The notes beneath the pieces were generated by a model. The model ran no database searches and had not been told where the DNA came from. It saw only the letters and a program-made list of their open reading frames with translations. This document shows positions 17,205 to 25,143 of a stretch of DNA of 64,000 bases, piece by piece. Origin of the DNA: Streptomyces guryensis (GTDB lineage: Bacteria > Actinomycetota > Actinomycetes > Streptomycetales > Streptomycetaceae); the NCBI RefSeq assembly GCF_021261325.1, contig NZ_JAJSBI010000011.1, positions 62,001-126,000 of the forward strand, given 5' to 3'. Position numbers and translations under genes: made by a program. The stretch's first letter is position 1. Each line of letters opens with the position of its first letter.

Positions 17205-17825
17205 GTGGCGAGAGTGCGGTTGAGCGTGGCCGAGCGGCGCGAGGAGTTGCTGCGGGCCGCCATCGGGCAGATCGAGGCGCGGGGTGTGGCGGCGGTCAGG
17301 ATCGCCGACGTGGCCTCGGCGCTCGGCGTGAGCAACGCCCTGGTGCTGTACCACTTCTCCACCAAGGAGAAACTGGTCGCCGCCGCGTTCACCTTCGCCG
17401 CCGAGGACGACCTCGGGCATCTGCGCAAGCTTCTCGGCCGCCGTACGACGGCGCTGCGGCGACTGCGGTCGGCGGTGCGCTGGTACGCGCCGACGGGACA
17501 GGCCAAGGGCTGGCGCCTGTGGATCGAGGGCTGGGCGGCGGCGCTGCGCGAGCCCGCGCTGCAGGAGGTCACGCGCGACCTCGACAAGCAGTGGAAGGCG
17601 GCGATCGCCGAGGTCATCGCGGAAGGCGTGGCCGCGGGCGAGTTCCGCTGCCCGGACCCGCACGGCGCGGCGCTGCGCCTGACGGCCCTGCTGGACGGGC
17701 TCGCCGTGCAGCTGACGTCGTACGCCGGTGCGGTGTCGCGGGCGCGGGCGCAGGAGTGGGTGGACGAGGCGCTGGCCCGGGAACTGGGGCTGGAGCGGGC
17801 GTCGTTGACGGCTGCGGAGCGCTGA
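17205..17825 (+). CDS. TetR/AcrR family regulator (BetI-like C-terminus)
   Basis: A 206-residue regulator. The helix-turn-helix covers about residues 10-55 (RREELLRAAIGQIEARG, VRIADVASALGVSNALVLYH, FSTKEKLVAAAF). The C-terminal ligand domain has WRLWIEGWAAALREPALQEV and FRCPDPHGAALRLTALLDGLAVQL, as in the BetI group. It lies 180 bp behind the dehydrogenase on the same strand. A matching palindrome over the dehydrogenase promoter makes that gene its likely target. Confidence 0.85.
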   Translation: MARVRLSVAERREELLRAAIGQIEARGVAAVRIADVASALGVSNALVLYHFSTKEKLVAAAFTFAAEDDLGHLRKLLGRRTTALRRLRSAVRWYAPTGQAKGWRLWIEGWAAALREPALQEVTRDLDKQWKAAIAEVIAEGVAAGEFRCPDPHGAALRLTALLDGLAVQLTSYAGAVSRARAQEWVDEALARELGLERASLTAAER

Positions 17826-17848
17826 GCCCCCGCACTCGGCGGGGGCTC
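17824..17848. terminator. Hairpin terminator between tetR and the GDSL gene
   Basis: A perfect 10-bp stem (GAGCCCCCGC / GCGGGGGCTC) with a 5-nt loop begins within the tetR stop codon. It lies between convergent genes and can serve both. No strong T-run follows, as is common in Streptomyces. Confidence 0.7.
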
Positions 17849-17950
17849 GAACACTCAGGCACCTTCTCCCCCCCCGCCGAAGCGAGGGGCACGCGCAAGC
17901 CATCTCGAACAAGCCCGACTCAGACAGTCCGAGAGGGCCTCAGACCGGCC

Positions 17951-18778
17951 TCAGACCACTGAAGCGATCCGCATCTTGATGTCGTCCGGCGACAGTGCGC
18001 CCTTCGCCGTGACGTGGTCCCCGGACGACTCGCCACGCAGTCGGCGGCCGATCCACGGCACCAGGTACTCGCGCGCCCAGTGCACGTCGTCCCGTCGCAC
18101 CTCGAGGGTGCCGCGCGGCGGGAGCGGCGGCCAGGGCTGGTCGGGGTCGGCCGGTACCTCAAGACCGAGGACCTGCCCGGCGCGCAGCGCCACCCGCGTG
18201 TGCCCGTCGGGCGAGAGATGGAGGCGGTCGCCGTCCCACGCCCTGCGGTCCTGAACCGTCTTCAGGGACCACAGGTCGAGCACGGGACAGCCGTACCTGT
18301 CGGCGATGGCCCGGACATGACCGTTATAGGTGGCGATCTTGCCGCGCAGGTGCTTGAGCACGGGGACGCCACGGGTGTCGAAGCCGGTGGTCACCAGGAC
18401 CGTGCCGGCGACTTCGGTGAGCCGGACGATCGCCCGCTCGAAACGCTCGGCGACCTCGTCGGGGTCGGTACCGGGACGGATGATGTCGTTGCCGCCCGCA
18501 CAGAAGGAGACCAGGTCCGGCGCCAGTTCGACGGCCTGCGGGATCTGGTCCTCCACGATCTGGTCGAGCAGTTTGCCGCGCACGGCGAGGTTGGTGTAGC
18601 CGAAGTCGCCCTCGGGTCTCAGGTCCGCGAGAAGAACTGCGAACCGGTCGGCCCAGCCGACGAATGCCCCGTCGGGGCCGGGGTCGCCGACGCCCTCGGT
18701 GAAGCTGTCCCCCACCGCGACGTACGACCCGATCACTGCTCTGCTGTCACTCTTCGAATCGTCTGCCACGTCGACCAT
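17951..18778 (-). CDS. SGNH/GDSL hydrolase family esterase
   Basis: A 275-residue esterase-like protein. Block I GDSFTEG, with the nucleophile Ser, lies near residues 23-29. Block II is GYTNLAVRG, block III FCAGGNDI and block V DRLHLSPDGH with the catalytic Asp and His near 183-192. No signal peptide is present, so it is probably cytoplasmic. The start ATG has GAAGGTGA upstream. Actinobacterial members act on acyl esters or acetylated sugars, but the substrate is not evident here. Confidence 0.88.
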   Translation of the reverse strand: MVDVADDSKSDSRAVIGSYVAVGDSFTEGVGDPGPDGAFVGWADRFAVLLADLRPEGDFGYTNLAVRGKLLDQIVEDQIPQAVELAPDLVSFCAGGNDIIRPGTDPDEVAERFERAIVRLTEVAGTVLVTTGFDTRGVPVLKHLRGKIATYNGHVRAIADRYGCPVLDLWSLKTVQDRRAWDGDRLHLSPDGHTRVALRAGQVLGLEVPADPDQPWPPLPPRGTLEVRRDDVHWAREYLVPWIGRRLRGESSGDHVTAKGALSPDDIKMRIASVV

Positions 18779-18897
18779 GATTCACCTTCGAATGTGACCT
18801 ACGCGACCGTAGGAAAGGGTTGACCCGCGGTGAGATAAGCCACTTCTAAAGTGTTCGCCAAGCCCGGAATAAGCCTCCGATCAGGGGCGTTGAGGCG

Positions 18898-19605
18898 TCA
18901 GCGATGTTGCGGGGTGAGCCGCAGGACCCTGAAGTCGGCGATCCGGAAATGGCTCCAGGTGGTCCGGAAGGCGAAGTGCCCACTTGTGTACGGCTCCTGG
19001 TCGGTGTAGTCGAAGACGAGCCGCCCGTTGTTCCACCAGCGGACCGTCGAGCCGTCGGAGACGATGCGGACGCGGTTGGGTTCGTTCGCGACGAGCAGTG
19101 GCTCCGGGTAGTCGTAGATCAGCGGGCGGACTCCGGCCTCGCCGACGTAACGGCGCAGCCGGGTCGTGGTGTTGGTGTTGGCGCCGTAGCCCACGTAGTA
19201 CGTCCTGAGGTAGTCGTACTCGGCCAATGCCCCGCCGCGGCGGGTGCCGAAGAGGTCGTCCGGGGAGCGGACGTCGGTGGCGTTCCAGAAGTTGTTGAGG
19301 TCGGACACACGGTCGTTGACGCCCCCCTCCGAGACGGGCGTCGCCGTGTACTCGAGGACGTACGGCCCTTCGAGCCGCTGCTTGAACCAGACCGTCGCCC
19401 CGGCGGGCACGTCCACCTCCAGCACCCCCCGGCAGGCGGTGACGGTGCCGCCCTTCTCCAGTTCGACCACCCACTGGCGAAGTCCGTGACGGAAGTCGTC
19501 GCGGGCGATGAGGCGGCCACGGGGCGAGGCACTGGCGACCGGGGCGAGGGAGGCCAGCGCGGCGCCGGCGGCCAGGGCTCCGAATGCTCTACGGGTGCTC
19601 GTCAC
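18898..19605 (-). CDS. Secreted DUF6250-like protein (Tat-type signal)
   Basis: A 235-residue exported protein. The N-terminus MTSTRRAFGALAAGAALASL, with twin Arg, is a likely Tat signal cleaved after ASA near residue 27. The mature part is beta-rich (WVVELEKGGTVTACRGVLEV; VNDRVSDLNNFWNATDVR; YVGYGANTNTTTRLRRY), like concanavalin-type lyase accessory domains; I recall this family as DUF6250. AAGGAG lies 8 nt before the GTG start. A LacI-type palindrome upstream suggests control by carbohydrates. Enzymatic activity is unproven. Confidence 0.75.
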   Translation of the reverse strand: MTSTRRAFGALAAGAALASLAPVASASPRGRLIARDDFRHGLRQWVVELEKGGTVTACRGVLEVDVPAGATVWFKQRLEGPYVLEYTATPVSEGGVNDRVSDLNNFWNATDVRSPDDLFGTRRGGALAEYDYLRTYYVGYGANTNTTTRLRRYVGEAGVRPLIYDYPEPLLVANEPNRVRIVSDGSTVRWWNNGRLVFDYTDQEPYTSGHFAFRTTWSHFRIADFRVLRLTPQHR

Positions 19606-19637
19606 GGGAGGTGCTCCTTGGGGGCGAGGAAGGCACA

Positions 19638-19649
19638 GAAAGCGCTTAC
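19638..19649. promoter_or_regulatory. LacI-type operator candidate
   Basis: GAAAGCGCTTAC contains the perfect 8-bp palindrome AAGCGCTT and matches the general GAAAGCGCTTTC form of LacI-family operators. It lies about 33 nt upstream of the DUF6250-like gene, in its presumed leader. Confidence 0.45.
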
Positions 19650-19753
19650 ACCGGTACGGAGATCACTGTGCCCCGACCCTGCCCTCGCTGTCGACACCCC
19701 TGCAGCCCCTGCCACAAGAACGCAACACGGCAGCCCGACCGCAGCCGGACACA

Positions 19754-19791
19754 CCGAAGGCCGGACCCGGGGATGGAGGTCCGGCCTTCGG
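19754..19791. terminator. Terminator of the M23 peptidase gene
   Basis: A perfect 14-bp stem (CCGAAGGCCGGACC / GGTCCGGCCTTCGG) with a 10-nt loop lies 33 bp past the stop codon of the minus-strand peptidase gene. Confidence 0.8.
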
Positions 19792-19823
19792 CAGCGTGTC
19801 AGGCAGGTGGTTCTGAGGTGATG

Positions 19824-20735
19824 TCAGCCGACGCCGACGCCCTTCGAGCGGAGGTAGGCGACCGGGTCCACGTCGGAGCCGTAGTCCGGCGTGGTGCGGA
19901 TCTCGAAGTGCAGATGCGGGCCGGTCACATTGCCGGTCGCGCCGGAGAGACCGAGCTGCTGGCCCTCGGTCACGGTCTGGCCCGCCGAGACGGAGATCTG
20001 GGACATGTGGCCGTACTGGGCGTAGTAGCCGTCGGCGAGCCTGACGACGACCTGGTTGCCGTACGCGCCGCCCCAGCCCGCGGAGACGACGGTGCCCGCG
20101 CCCACGGACTTGATGGAGGTGCCGGTGGGGACGACGAAGTCGACGCCGGTGTGGTACCCGCTGGACCACATGCTGCCGGGCACGTGGTAGCCGGTGCCGA
20201 CGGTGCCGCCGGTCACCGGGAGGGTGAAGCCGGTGGGGGCGGACTCGGAGGCCTTGGTGGCGGTCGTCCTGTCGGCGGACGAGGACACCTTCGAGGAGGA
20301 CGAAGAGGAGGGCGAGGAAGACGACTCGGTGGTGGTGGTCGCGGCCTTGCGGCCGAGCGCCAGCTTCAGGCCCGGGTGGATCAGCGACGGGTCGTCGCCG
20401 ACGGCGCGGCGGTTGTCCGAGTAGAGCCTGTGCCAGCCCCCTCTGACATGCTGCTCGTCGGCGATCTTCGAGAGGTAGTCGCCGGCCCGCACCGAATAGG
20501 TTCGCACGCCTGCATTCCCGGCGGCGCTCTTCTCGGCCGCCTTCTTCTCGGCGGCCGGAAGGGACTGGACGGCCTTCTCCGAAACCGACTGGGCGGCGGA
20601 CTGAGTTGTGGCGGCATGGGCGCCGGTGGCCCCCATGAGCGGGAGAGCGAGTGCGGCGCCACCGGTTCCGGCGACGGCGATGGAGCGGGTGAAGCGCTGG
20701 GGCTTCGGGCGGCGGTGCTTACCCTTCGCGGGCAT
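19824..20735 (-). CDS. Secreted LysM/M23 peptidoglycan endopeptidase
   Basis: A 303-residue wall hydrolase. The signal peptide ends near residue 42 (GATGAHA-A). A short coiled Ala/Lys/Glu region precedes a LysM-like domain, about 78-130 (YSVRAGDYLSKIADEQHVRG, IHPGLKLALG). A Ser/Thr linker follows, then the M23 domain with HTGVDF near 203 and HLHFE near 280 as zinc and catalytic residues. It probably cleaves peptide cross-links in the wall. The ydaO-type riboswitch ends right at its ribosome binding site (GGAGAGG), so expression should respond to cyclic di-AMP. Confidence 0.92.
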   Translation of the reverse strand: MPAKGKHRRPKPQRFTRSIAVAGTGGAALALPLMGATGAHAATTQSAAQSVSEKAVQSLPAAEKKAAEKSAAGNAGVRTYSVRAGDYLSKIADEQHVRGGWHRLYSDNRRAVGDDPSLIHPGLKLALGRKAATTTTESSSSPSSSSSSKVSSSADRTTATKASESAPTGFTLPVTGGTVGTGYHVPGSMWSSGYHTGVDFVVPTGTSIKSVGAGTVVSAGWGGAYGNQVVVRLADGYYAQYGHMSQISVSAGQTVTEGQQLGLSGATGNVTGPHLHFEIRTTPDYGSDVDPVAYLRSKGVGVG

Positions 20736-20741
20736 GACGAA

Positions 20742-20925
20742 TTCCTCTCCGGCGCCTGCGAGGTGAGCTGTCGGGTGCGGGCTGGAGATGCCCGGCCGCG
20801 CATGCGACGCGGCTTTACCCCTAGCCGTTCCGGAGACCGGAACAGGCGGTTGTACCTGTGGGTCCCCCGCTCCTGCCGTTCACGGGTGAGTTCTGCGGGC
20901 ACCGGGCGGCGGCAGGATTGGGCGT
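20742..20925 (-). promoter_or_regulatory. ydaO/yuaA-type cyclic di-AMP riboswitch
   Basis: Read on the minus strand, the 5' leader of the M23 gene contains the conserved elements of this class in order. They are GGGGGACCCA (20868-20859), TAGGGGTAAAG (about 20822-20812), and GACAGCTCACCTCGCAGGC (20772-20754) just before GGAGAGG and the start codon. Such riboswitches control wall hydrolases, including Rpf proteins, in Streptomyces. The outer stem borders are approximate. Confidence 0.85.
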
Positions 20926-21214
20926 CCGTCCGGATTGGTGGCGAACGTAAGCGACCAAGACGCAAAGGAACAAGTGACGGTTCCCTGTGAATGCGTTTCT
21001 GTTGATCCCTTGAGAGAAATCCGAGTAACCCTGCGTGAATTCCGGGGTGATCGTCTTACCCAAACACCCTTGTCGAGTAGGCGAATTACGTGGACATGAC
21101 GCGCCACGCACCGTCACGGATATGACGCTCCTCACGTGCCCCCATTCCAGAATCCCCTATTCCGGAGCGAGTTGGAAGGAAGAGGCCGAAGAAGCGCCAA
21201 TCCGGACAGAAGGC
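20926..21214. other. Intergenic stretch upstream of the riboswitch
   Basis: About 290 bp between the riboswitch and the end of the alpha-galactosidase gene on the same strand. The promoter of the M23 transcript must be here. No gene and no clear -35/-10 pair could be fixed. Confidence 0.3.
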
Positions 21215-23284
21215 TCAGATGCGCCGCAGGCGGAAAACTGTCGCGTCCAGGTCACCGCGCAACCCGGTACGCAGTCCGTGATGCAGCAATACGGCACCCC
21301 GATGAATTTCGCCTGTTTCGCGGCATTCGTACGAGGCTGCCGGGTCAAGGCCCCGAAGTCGCAGGGAAGGTACGGGTTCGCCGTGGCTCTGCGCCTGGAG
21401 CCAGGCGAGGACGACCGCCTCGTCCCCGCGCACGTACTGCACCGCACTCAGTCCGCCCCGCGGAGGCCGCAGCCGGTAGAGGTCCCCGTGCTGCACCAGC
21501 GGCCGGATCTCCTTGTAGAGCCCCACCCACTCACCGGCTTCGGTGAGCTCCTCCTCGGTCCACCGGGTGAGGTCCCCGCCGACCCCGAGCACGCCCGCCA
21601 TGGCGCTCACGAACCGGAAGCGCAGCGAGCTGACCCGGCCGTTGAGCTGGGTGTTCGGGCTGTCGGTGACCCAAGCGGCCATCACGCGCGCGGGGTGGAT
21701 CTGACTGAAGCCCTCCTGGATGGCGAGCCGGTCGAGCGGGTCGGTGTTGTCGGAGGTCCACACCTGGTCCGTACGGCTCATGATCCCGAGGTCGATACGG
21801 CCGCCGCCGCCCGAGCAGGACTCGAGGGCGACATGCGGGTGAGCCGCCCGCAGCCGGTCCAACAGGGCGTACAGGGCACGGACATGATCGACCCAGAGGC
21901 GCTGCGGGTAGGCCTCGCCGGGCCAGCCCGCGTCGGTGAAGCAGCGGTTGAAGTCCCACTTCACGTAGTCGATCGGGGCACTGGAGAGGAGCGCGTCGAG
22001 CTGCTCCCAGAGGTATTCCTGAACGTCCTCCCGGGCCAGGTTCAGCACGAGCTGGTTGCGGAGTTCCGTCCGCTTTCGTCCCGGCTGGAACTGCACCCAG
22101 TCGGGGTGGGCGCGGTAGAGATCGCTGTCCGGGTTGACCATCTCGGGCTCGACCCAGATGCCGAACTGCATTCCGAGGGCGTGCACATAGTCCGCCAGGG
22201 GCTTGAGGCCGTTGGGGAAGCGGTCCCTGTTGACCGTCCAGTCGCCGAGTCCGGCGCGGTCGCTGGTGCGCCTGCCGAACCAGCCGTCGTCGACCACGAA
22301 CAGCTCGACGCCGATCGCCGCGGCCCGCCGTGCGAGGGTTCCCTGCTGCTCCTCGGAGATGTCGAACTCCGTGGCCTCCCAGGAGTTGTACAGCACCGGC
22401 CGGTCCCGGTCGGCGTCCGGGATGACGTACGCGCGCTGGTAGGCGTGCCAGGCGCGGCTCGCACCGCCGAAGCCGCCGTCGCTCCACAGCCCGGCGAAGA
22501 CAGGGGACGTGTACGACTCCCCCGGCTCCAGGCGCAGCAGCCCGGAGTCGTCGTAACCGGCGCCGCCGGTGATCTGCACGCGCGCGTCCGGAAGTTGCGC
22601 CACCGCGATCCGCCAGGACCCCGACCAGCCCAGGGCGCAGCCGTAGACCTCGCCGCGTTCCTCGGTGGCGTCGGTGTCGAGGGCGACCCAGGGCAGGTGC
22701 TGGTGCCCGGTGTGGCCGCGGCGGCTGCCGATGATCTTCTCCCCGTAGGTGAGAAGCGAGGCGGTCAGCCGGGACTCGGCGGCCCAGCGGCCGTGCAGCT
22801 GGGACAGCCGCCACTCCTCGCGCCCGGGCAGCGTCCAGGCGGCGGAGTCGGCCCGCAGCAACTCCAGGGCGGGCCCCTCGTTGTCGAGGGTCACCCAGCG
22901 TTCCACGACGTCGTGCCGCATCCGGTAGTGCAGGGTGATGGCGAGCCCACCGTCCCGGAAGCCCAGCCGGAGGTGGTCGCCCTCCGCCTCGTACCTCTCG
23001 AAGCGCCACTCGGTGCCGCGCCGCTCGTCGGTGCGTACGGACAGAGCGGGCCGTACGAAGCGGGGGCCGCCCTCGACCGGGTACTCCTCGTATCCGTCGA
23101 GCGGCGCCTCGAAGGGCCGGTAGTCGGGCAGCGGGCGGACGGCGAGGGCCTCGGCGTCGGCCAGCGCGATACGGGGCCCCCAGTGCAGGTGCAGGAGCTC
23201 GTCGTCCTCGGTGAGGTGAACGGCGTAACTGCTGGCCGGCCCTGAGAGAAGCCACGTACGGCCGTTGTCAGCGATCTCCAGCAT
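21215..23284 (-). CDS. Alpha-galactosidase, glycoside hydrolase family 36
   Basis: A 689-residue cytoplasmic enzyme that releases terminal alpha-linked galactose. The N-terminal beta domain covers about 1-300 and contains LYNSWEATEFDISEEQQ near its end. The catalytic barrel has ELFVVDDGWFG, then the nucleophile in DYVKWDFNR near residue 440 and the acid/base Asp in TSDNTDPLDR near 505, as well as ESCSGGGGRIDLGI. No signal peptide. ATG 23284 is preferred because GAGGG lies 4 nt upstream; the frame extends to 23317 without a better signal. It is divergent from the phosphatase gene. Confidence 0.93.
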   Translation of the reverse strand: MLEIADNGRTWLLSGPASSYAVHLTEDDELLHLHWGPRIALADAEALAVRPLPDYRPFEAPLDGYEEYPVEGGPRFVRPALSVRTDERRGTEWRFERYEAEGDHLRLGFRDGGLAITLHYRMRHDVVERWVTLDNEGPALELLRADSAAWTLPGREEWRLSQLHGRWAAESRLTASLLTYGEKIIGSRRGHTGHQHLPWVALDTDATEERGEVYGCALGWSGSWRIAVAQLPDARVQITGGAGYDDSGLLRLEPGESYTSPVFAGLWSDGGFGGASRAWHAYQRAYVIPDADRDRPVLYNSWEATEFDISEEQQGTLARRAAAIGVELFVVDDGWFGRRTSDRAGLGDWTVNRDRFPNGLKPLADYVHALGMQFGIWVEPEMVNPDSDLYRAHPDWVQFQPGRKRTELRNQLVLNLAREDVQEYLWEQLDALLSSAPIDYVKWDFNRCFTDAGWPGEAYPQRLWVDHVRALYALLDRLRAAHPHVALESCSGGGGRIDLGIMSRTDQVWTSDNTDPLDRLAIQEGFSQIHPARVMAAWVTDSPNTQLNGRVSSLRFRFVSAMAGVLGVGGDLTRWTEEELTEAGEWVGLYKEIRPLVQHGDLYRLRPPRGGLSAVQYVRGDEAVVLAWLQAQSHGEPVPSLRLRGLDPAASYECRETGEIHRGAVLLHHGLRTGLRGDLDATVFRLRRI

Positions 23285-23454
23285 CAAGCCCTCACACTTC
23301 CGAACAGGTCCGATCAATCGGCAACATCATCAAGGCATGACAGGCCTGGTCGCAACGCCTGTGGACAACTCATTGCCTCAGGAATCCATGTCGTATCGTC
23401 GGGAGGGTGCCCGTCGACGAGCCGCGCCGGACGGGCGGACTGGGAGGAGCCCCC

Positions 23455-24252
23455 GTGACGCAGCAGATCCCGTCGACCGAGCCCGAGCTGGCCGGAGTCC
23501 GCAATTTCCGTGATGTGGGTGGACTTCCGACCGTGGACGGACGGCGGGTGCGGTACGGGGTGCTGTTCCGCAGCGGACACCTGGCGCACGCGACCGAGGA
23601 GGACGCCGAGTTCCTGTCCTCCCTGGGGCTGAACACGATCTTCGACTTCCGCAACGCGGCGGACCAGAAGCTGGAGGGCCCGGACGTCGAGCTGCCGGGC
23701 GTGCTCAATGTGAACCTGCCGCTGTCGGACCCGGCGGACGGCTCCGGTTTCTGGAAGATGGTCCGGGACGGCGAGATCGACCAGCTGCGCGAGCTCCTCG
23801 GCGACGGCAAGGCGGCGAACCGCATGGTCGTCTCCTACCGCACGATCATCAAGGAGCGCACCGCCGAGCACGCGCGCGTACTGCGCTCGCTCGCCGAGGA
23901 CAGTGTGCCCGCCCTGATGCACTGCGCGGCGGGCAAGGACCGTGCGGGCCTGTCGATAGCCGTGACACTGCTCGCGCTGGGCGTCGAGCGCGAGGCGATC
24001 GTCGCGGACTACCTGGAGTCGAACGCCAAGCACCGCCGCTACAAGGTGCACCGCAGCAGCAGCTCCGCCTCGGCCTACTCCCCCGAGGTGATGGAACTGC
24101 TCAACCCTCTGTTCGAGGCGCGGGCCGAGTATCTGACGGCGGCCTTCGAGACGATCGAGGAGACGTGGGGCGATGTCGACACGTACCTGGAGCAGGGTCT
24201 GGGGCTCACGCCGGAACTCCGCGAGCTGCTGCGCGAGCGGCTGCTGGACTGA
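23455..24252 (+). CDS. Tyrosine-protein phosphatase (DSP/PTP-like lipid or protein phosphatase)
   Basis: A 265-residue phosphatase of the Tyr_phosphatase3 type. It begins with GVRNFRDVGGLPTVDGRRVR, and the active-site P-loop HCAAGKDRAG (C-x5-R) lies near residue 155. The substrate may be a phosphotyrosine or a phosphoinositide-like lipid. GTG 23455 is chosen for GGGAGGAG 5 nt upstream; a GTG at 23407 is in frame but has no such signal. Confidence 0.87.
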   Translation: MTQQIPSTEPELAGVRNFRDVGGLPTVDGRRVRYGVLFRSGHLAHATEEDAEFLSSLGLNTIFDFRNAADQKLEGPDVELPGVLNVNLPLSDPADGSGFWKMVRDGEIDQLRELLGDGKAANRMVVSYRTIIKERTAEHARVLRSLAEDSVPALMHCAAGKDRAGLSIAVTLLALGVEREAIVADYLESNAKHRRYKVHRSSSSASAYSPEVMELLNPLFEARAEYLTAAFETIEETWGDVDTYLEQGLGLTPELRELLRERLLD

Positions 24253-24284
24253 GCCGGGCCGGCACCTTCGACCGAGGCGTCCCG

Positions 24285-24410
24285 CTACTTCGCCCCGATC
24301 TCGAACAGCAGGTAGATGAAGGCCGCGAAGAGGTGCCCCACCGCGATGTAGATGATCAGACGGACCCACAGGGCGCGCGGGAACTTCTCCTCCATGTTGC
24401 TGTTGCTCAT
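24285..24410 (-). CDS. Small single-helix membrane protein (DUF6126-like)
   Basis: A 41-residue protein, MSNSNMEEKFPRALWVRLII then YIAVGHLFAAFIYLLFEIGAK, with one membrane helix. Its ATG overlaps the stop codon of the XRE-cupin gene (ATGA), so the two are translationally coupled. The same pair follows the hopanoid genes in S. coelicolor as I remember it. Role unknown; it may be the effector controlled by its partner regulator. Confidence 0.78.
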   Translation of the reverse strand: MSNSNMEEKFPRALWVRLIIYIAVGHLFAAFIYLLFEIGAK

Positions 24411-25067
24411 GGCGTCTCTCCGGTGATCGGGCCCAGGCACAGCGTGGCCGTGGGGCTCTGCAGAAGGGTGTGGACGAACAGGAGCTCGACGCCGTCGGGG
24501 TCCTCGGCGGCGATCCGGTGCGGAGTCAGCGAGTCGAAGTGGGCGCTGTCGCCGGGGGCGAGCCGGTGCGTGGTGTCCCCGAGGCGCAGCCGCAGCCGCC
24601 CTTTGAGGACGTACAGCCACTCCTCGCCGGGGTGCACGCGCACGATGTCGCCCTGCGAGCCGTGCGGTACGTGGACGCGCAGGGCCTGCATACCGCGGCC
24701 GGGCGCGCCGGCCTGGAAGTAGGTCCAGCCGCCGGCGGCGGTCGGTTCCATGTCGGCGGCGCGTACGACGGCGTCCCGGTCGGCGGCCGTTTCGCCGAGC
24801 AGCTCGGACACCGTCGTACCGTAGATGCGAGCGAGGGCGAGCAGCATCGGCAGCGACGGCTGGCGCCGGCCGGTCTCCAGCCGGGAGAGATGTGCCGCCG
24901 AGAGTGCGGCGGCGCGGGCCGCGGCCTCCAGCGTGAGGGAGGCCGCGGCGGCGCAGCGCGCGCAGCTGGGGTGCCACGGCGGGCAGGATGTCCTCCGGCC
25001 CGGCCGGAACACCCGCCGCCGCAGGTCCGGTCTCGGGCCCGGTCTTGGGAGAGCTCATGCTCTCCAT
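24407..25067 (-). pseudogene. XRE-cupin transcriptional regulator with a frameshift
   Basis: A helix-turn-helix (LTLEAAARAAALSAAHLSRL, then ETGRRQPSLPMLLALARIYG) is followed by a cupin domain (VRVHPGEEWLYVLKGRLRLR; DSAHFDSLTPHRI). The natural N-terminus, MSSPKTGPETGPAAAGVPAG to LRALRRR, lies in another frame. The two join near 24953 if one G of the run CGCCGCCGCGGCC is dropped. As written, the regulator is frameshifted within the first helix. A homopolymer-like GC run makes a sequencing error possible. Two tandem palindromes lie just upstream of the start. Confidence 0.75.
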
Positions 25068-25079
25068 TGAGCCGGAGCC

Positions 25080-25114
25080 TTGTCTCAGCGGCAAATTTCT
25101 TGCCTCAGAGGCAA
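25080..25114. promoter_or_regulatory. Tandem palindromic operators of the XRE-cupin gene
   Basis: TTGCCTCAGAGGCAA (25100-25114) is a perfect palindrome with a single central base. TTGTCTCAGCGGCAA (25080-25094) is a 13-of-15 copy. Their centres are 20 bp apart, two helical turns, and the nearer one is 13 nt from the start codon. This looks like cooperative autoregulation. Confidence 0.65.
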
Positions 25115-25143
25115 AGACCTCTCGCTGGGCCTCGCCGCGACGG

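Noticed and set aside
21035..23245. A plus-strand open frame of 736 codons opposite the alpha-galactosidase gene
   Set aside because: It is an antisense shadow produced by high GC at third positions; the GH36 motifs on the other strand are complete.
24285..25094. A single 269-codon protein running from the XRE N-terminus into the small membrane protein
   Set aside because: The middle part is Arg/Pro-rich out-of-frame sequence. The real parts belong to two coupled genes and a frameshift explains the fusion.
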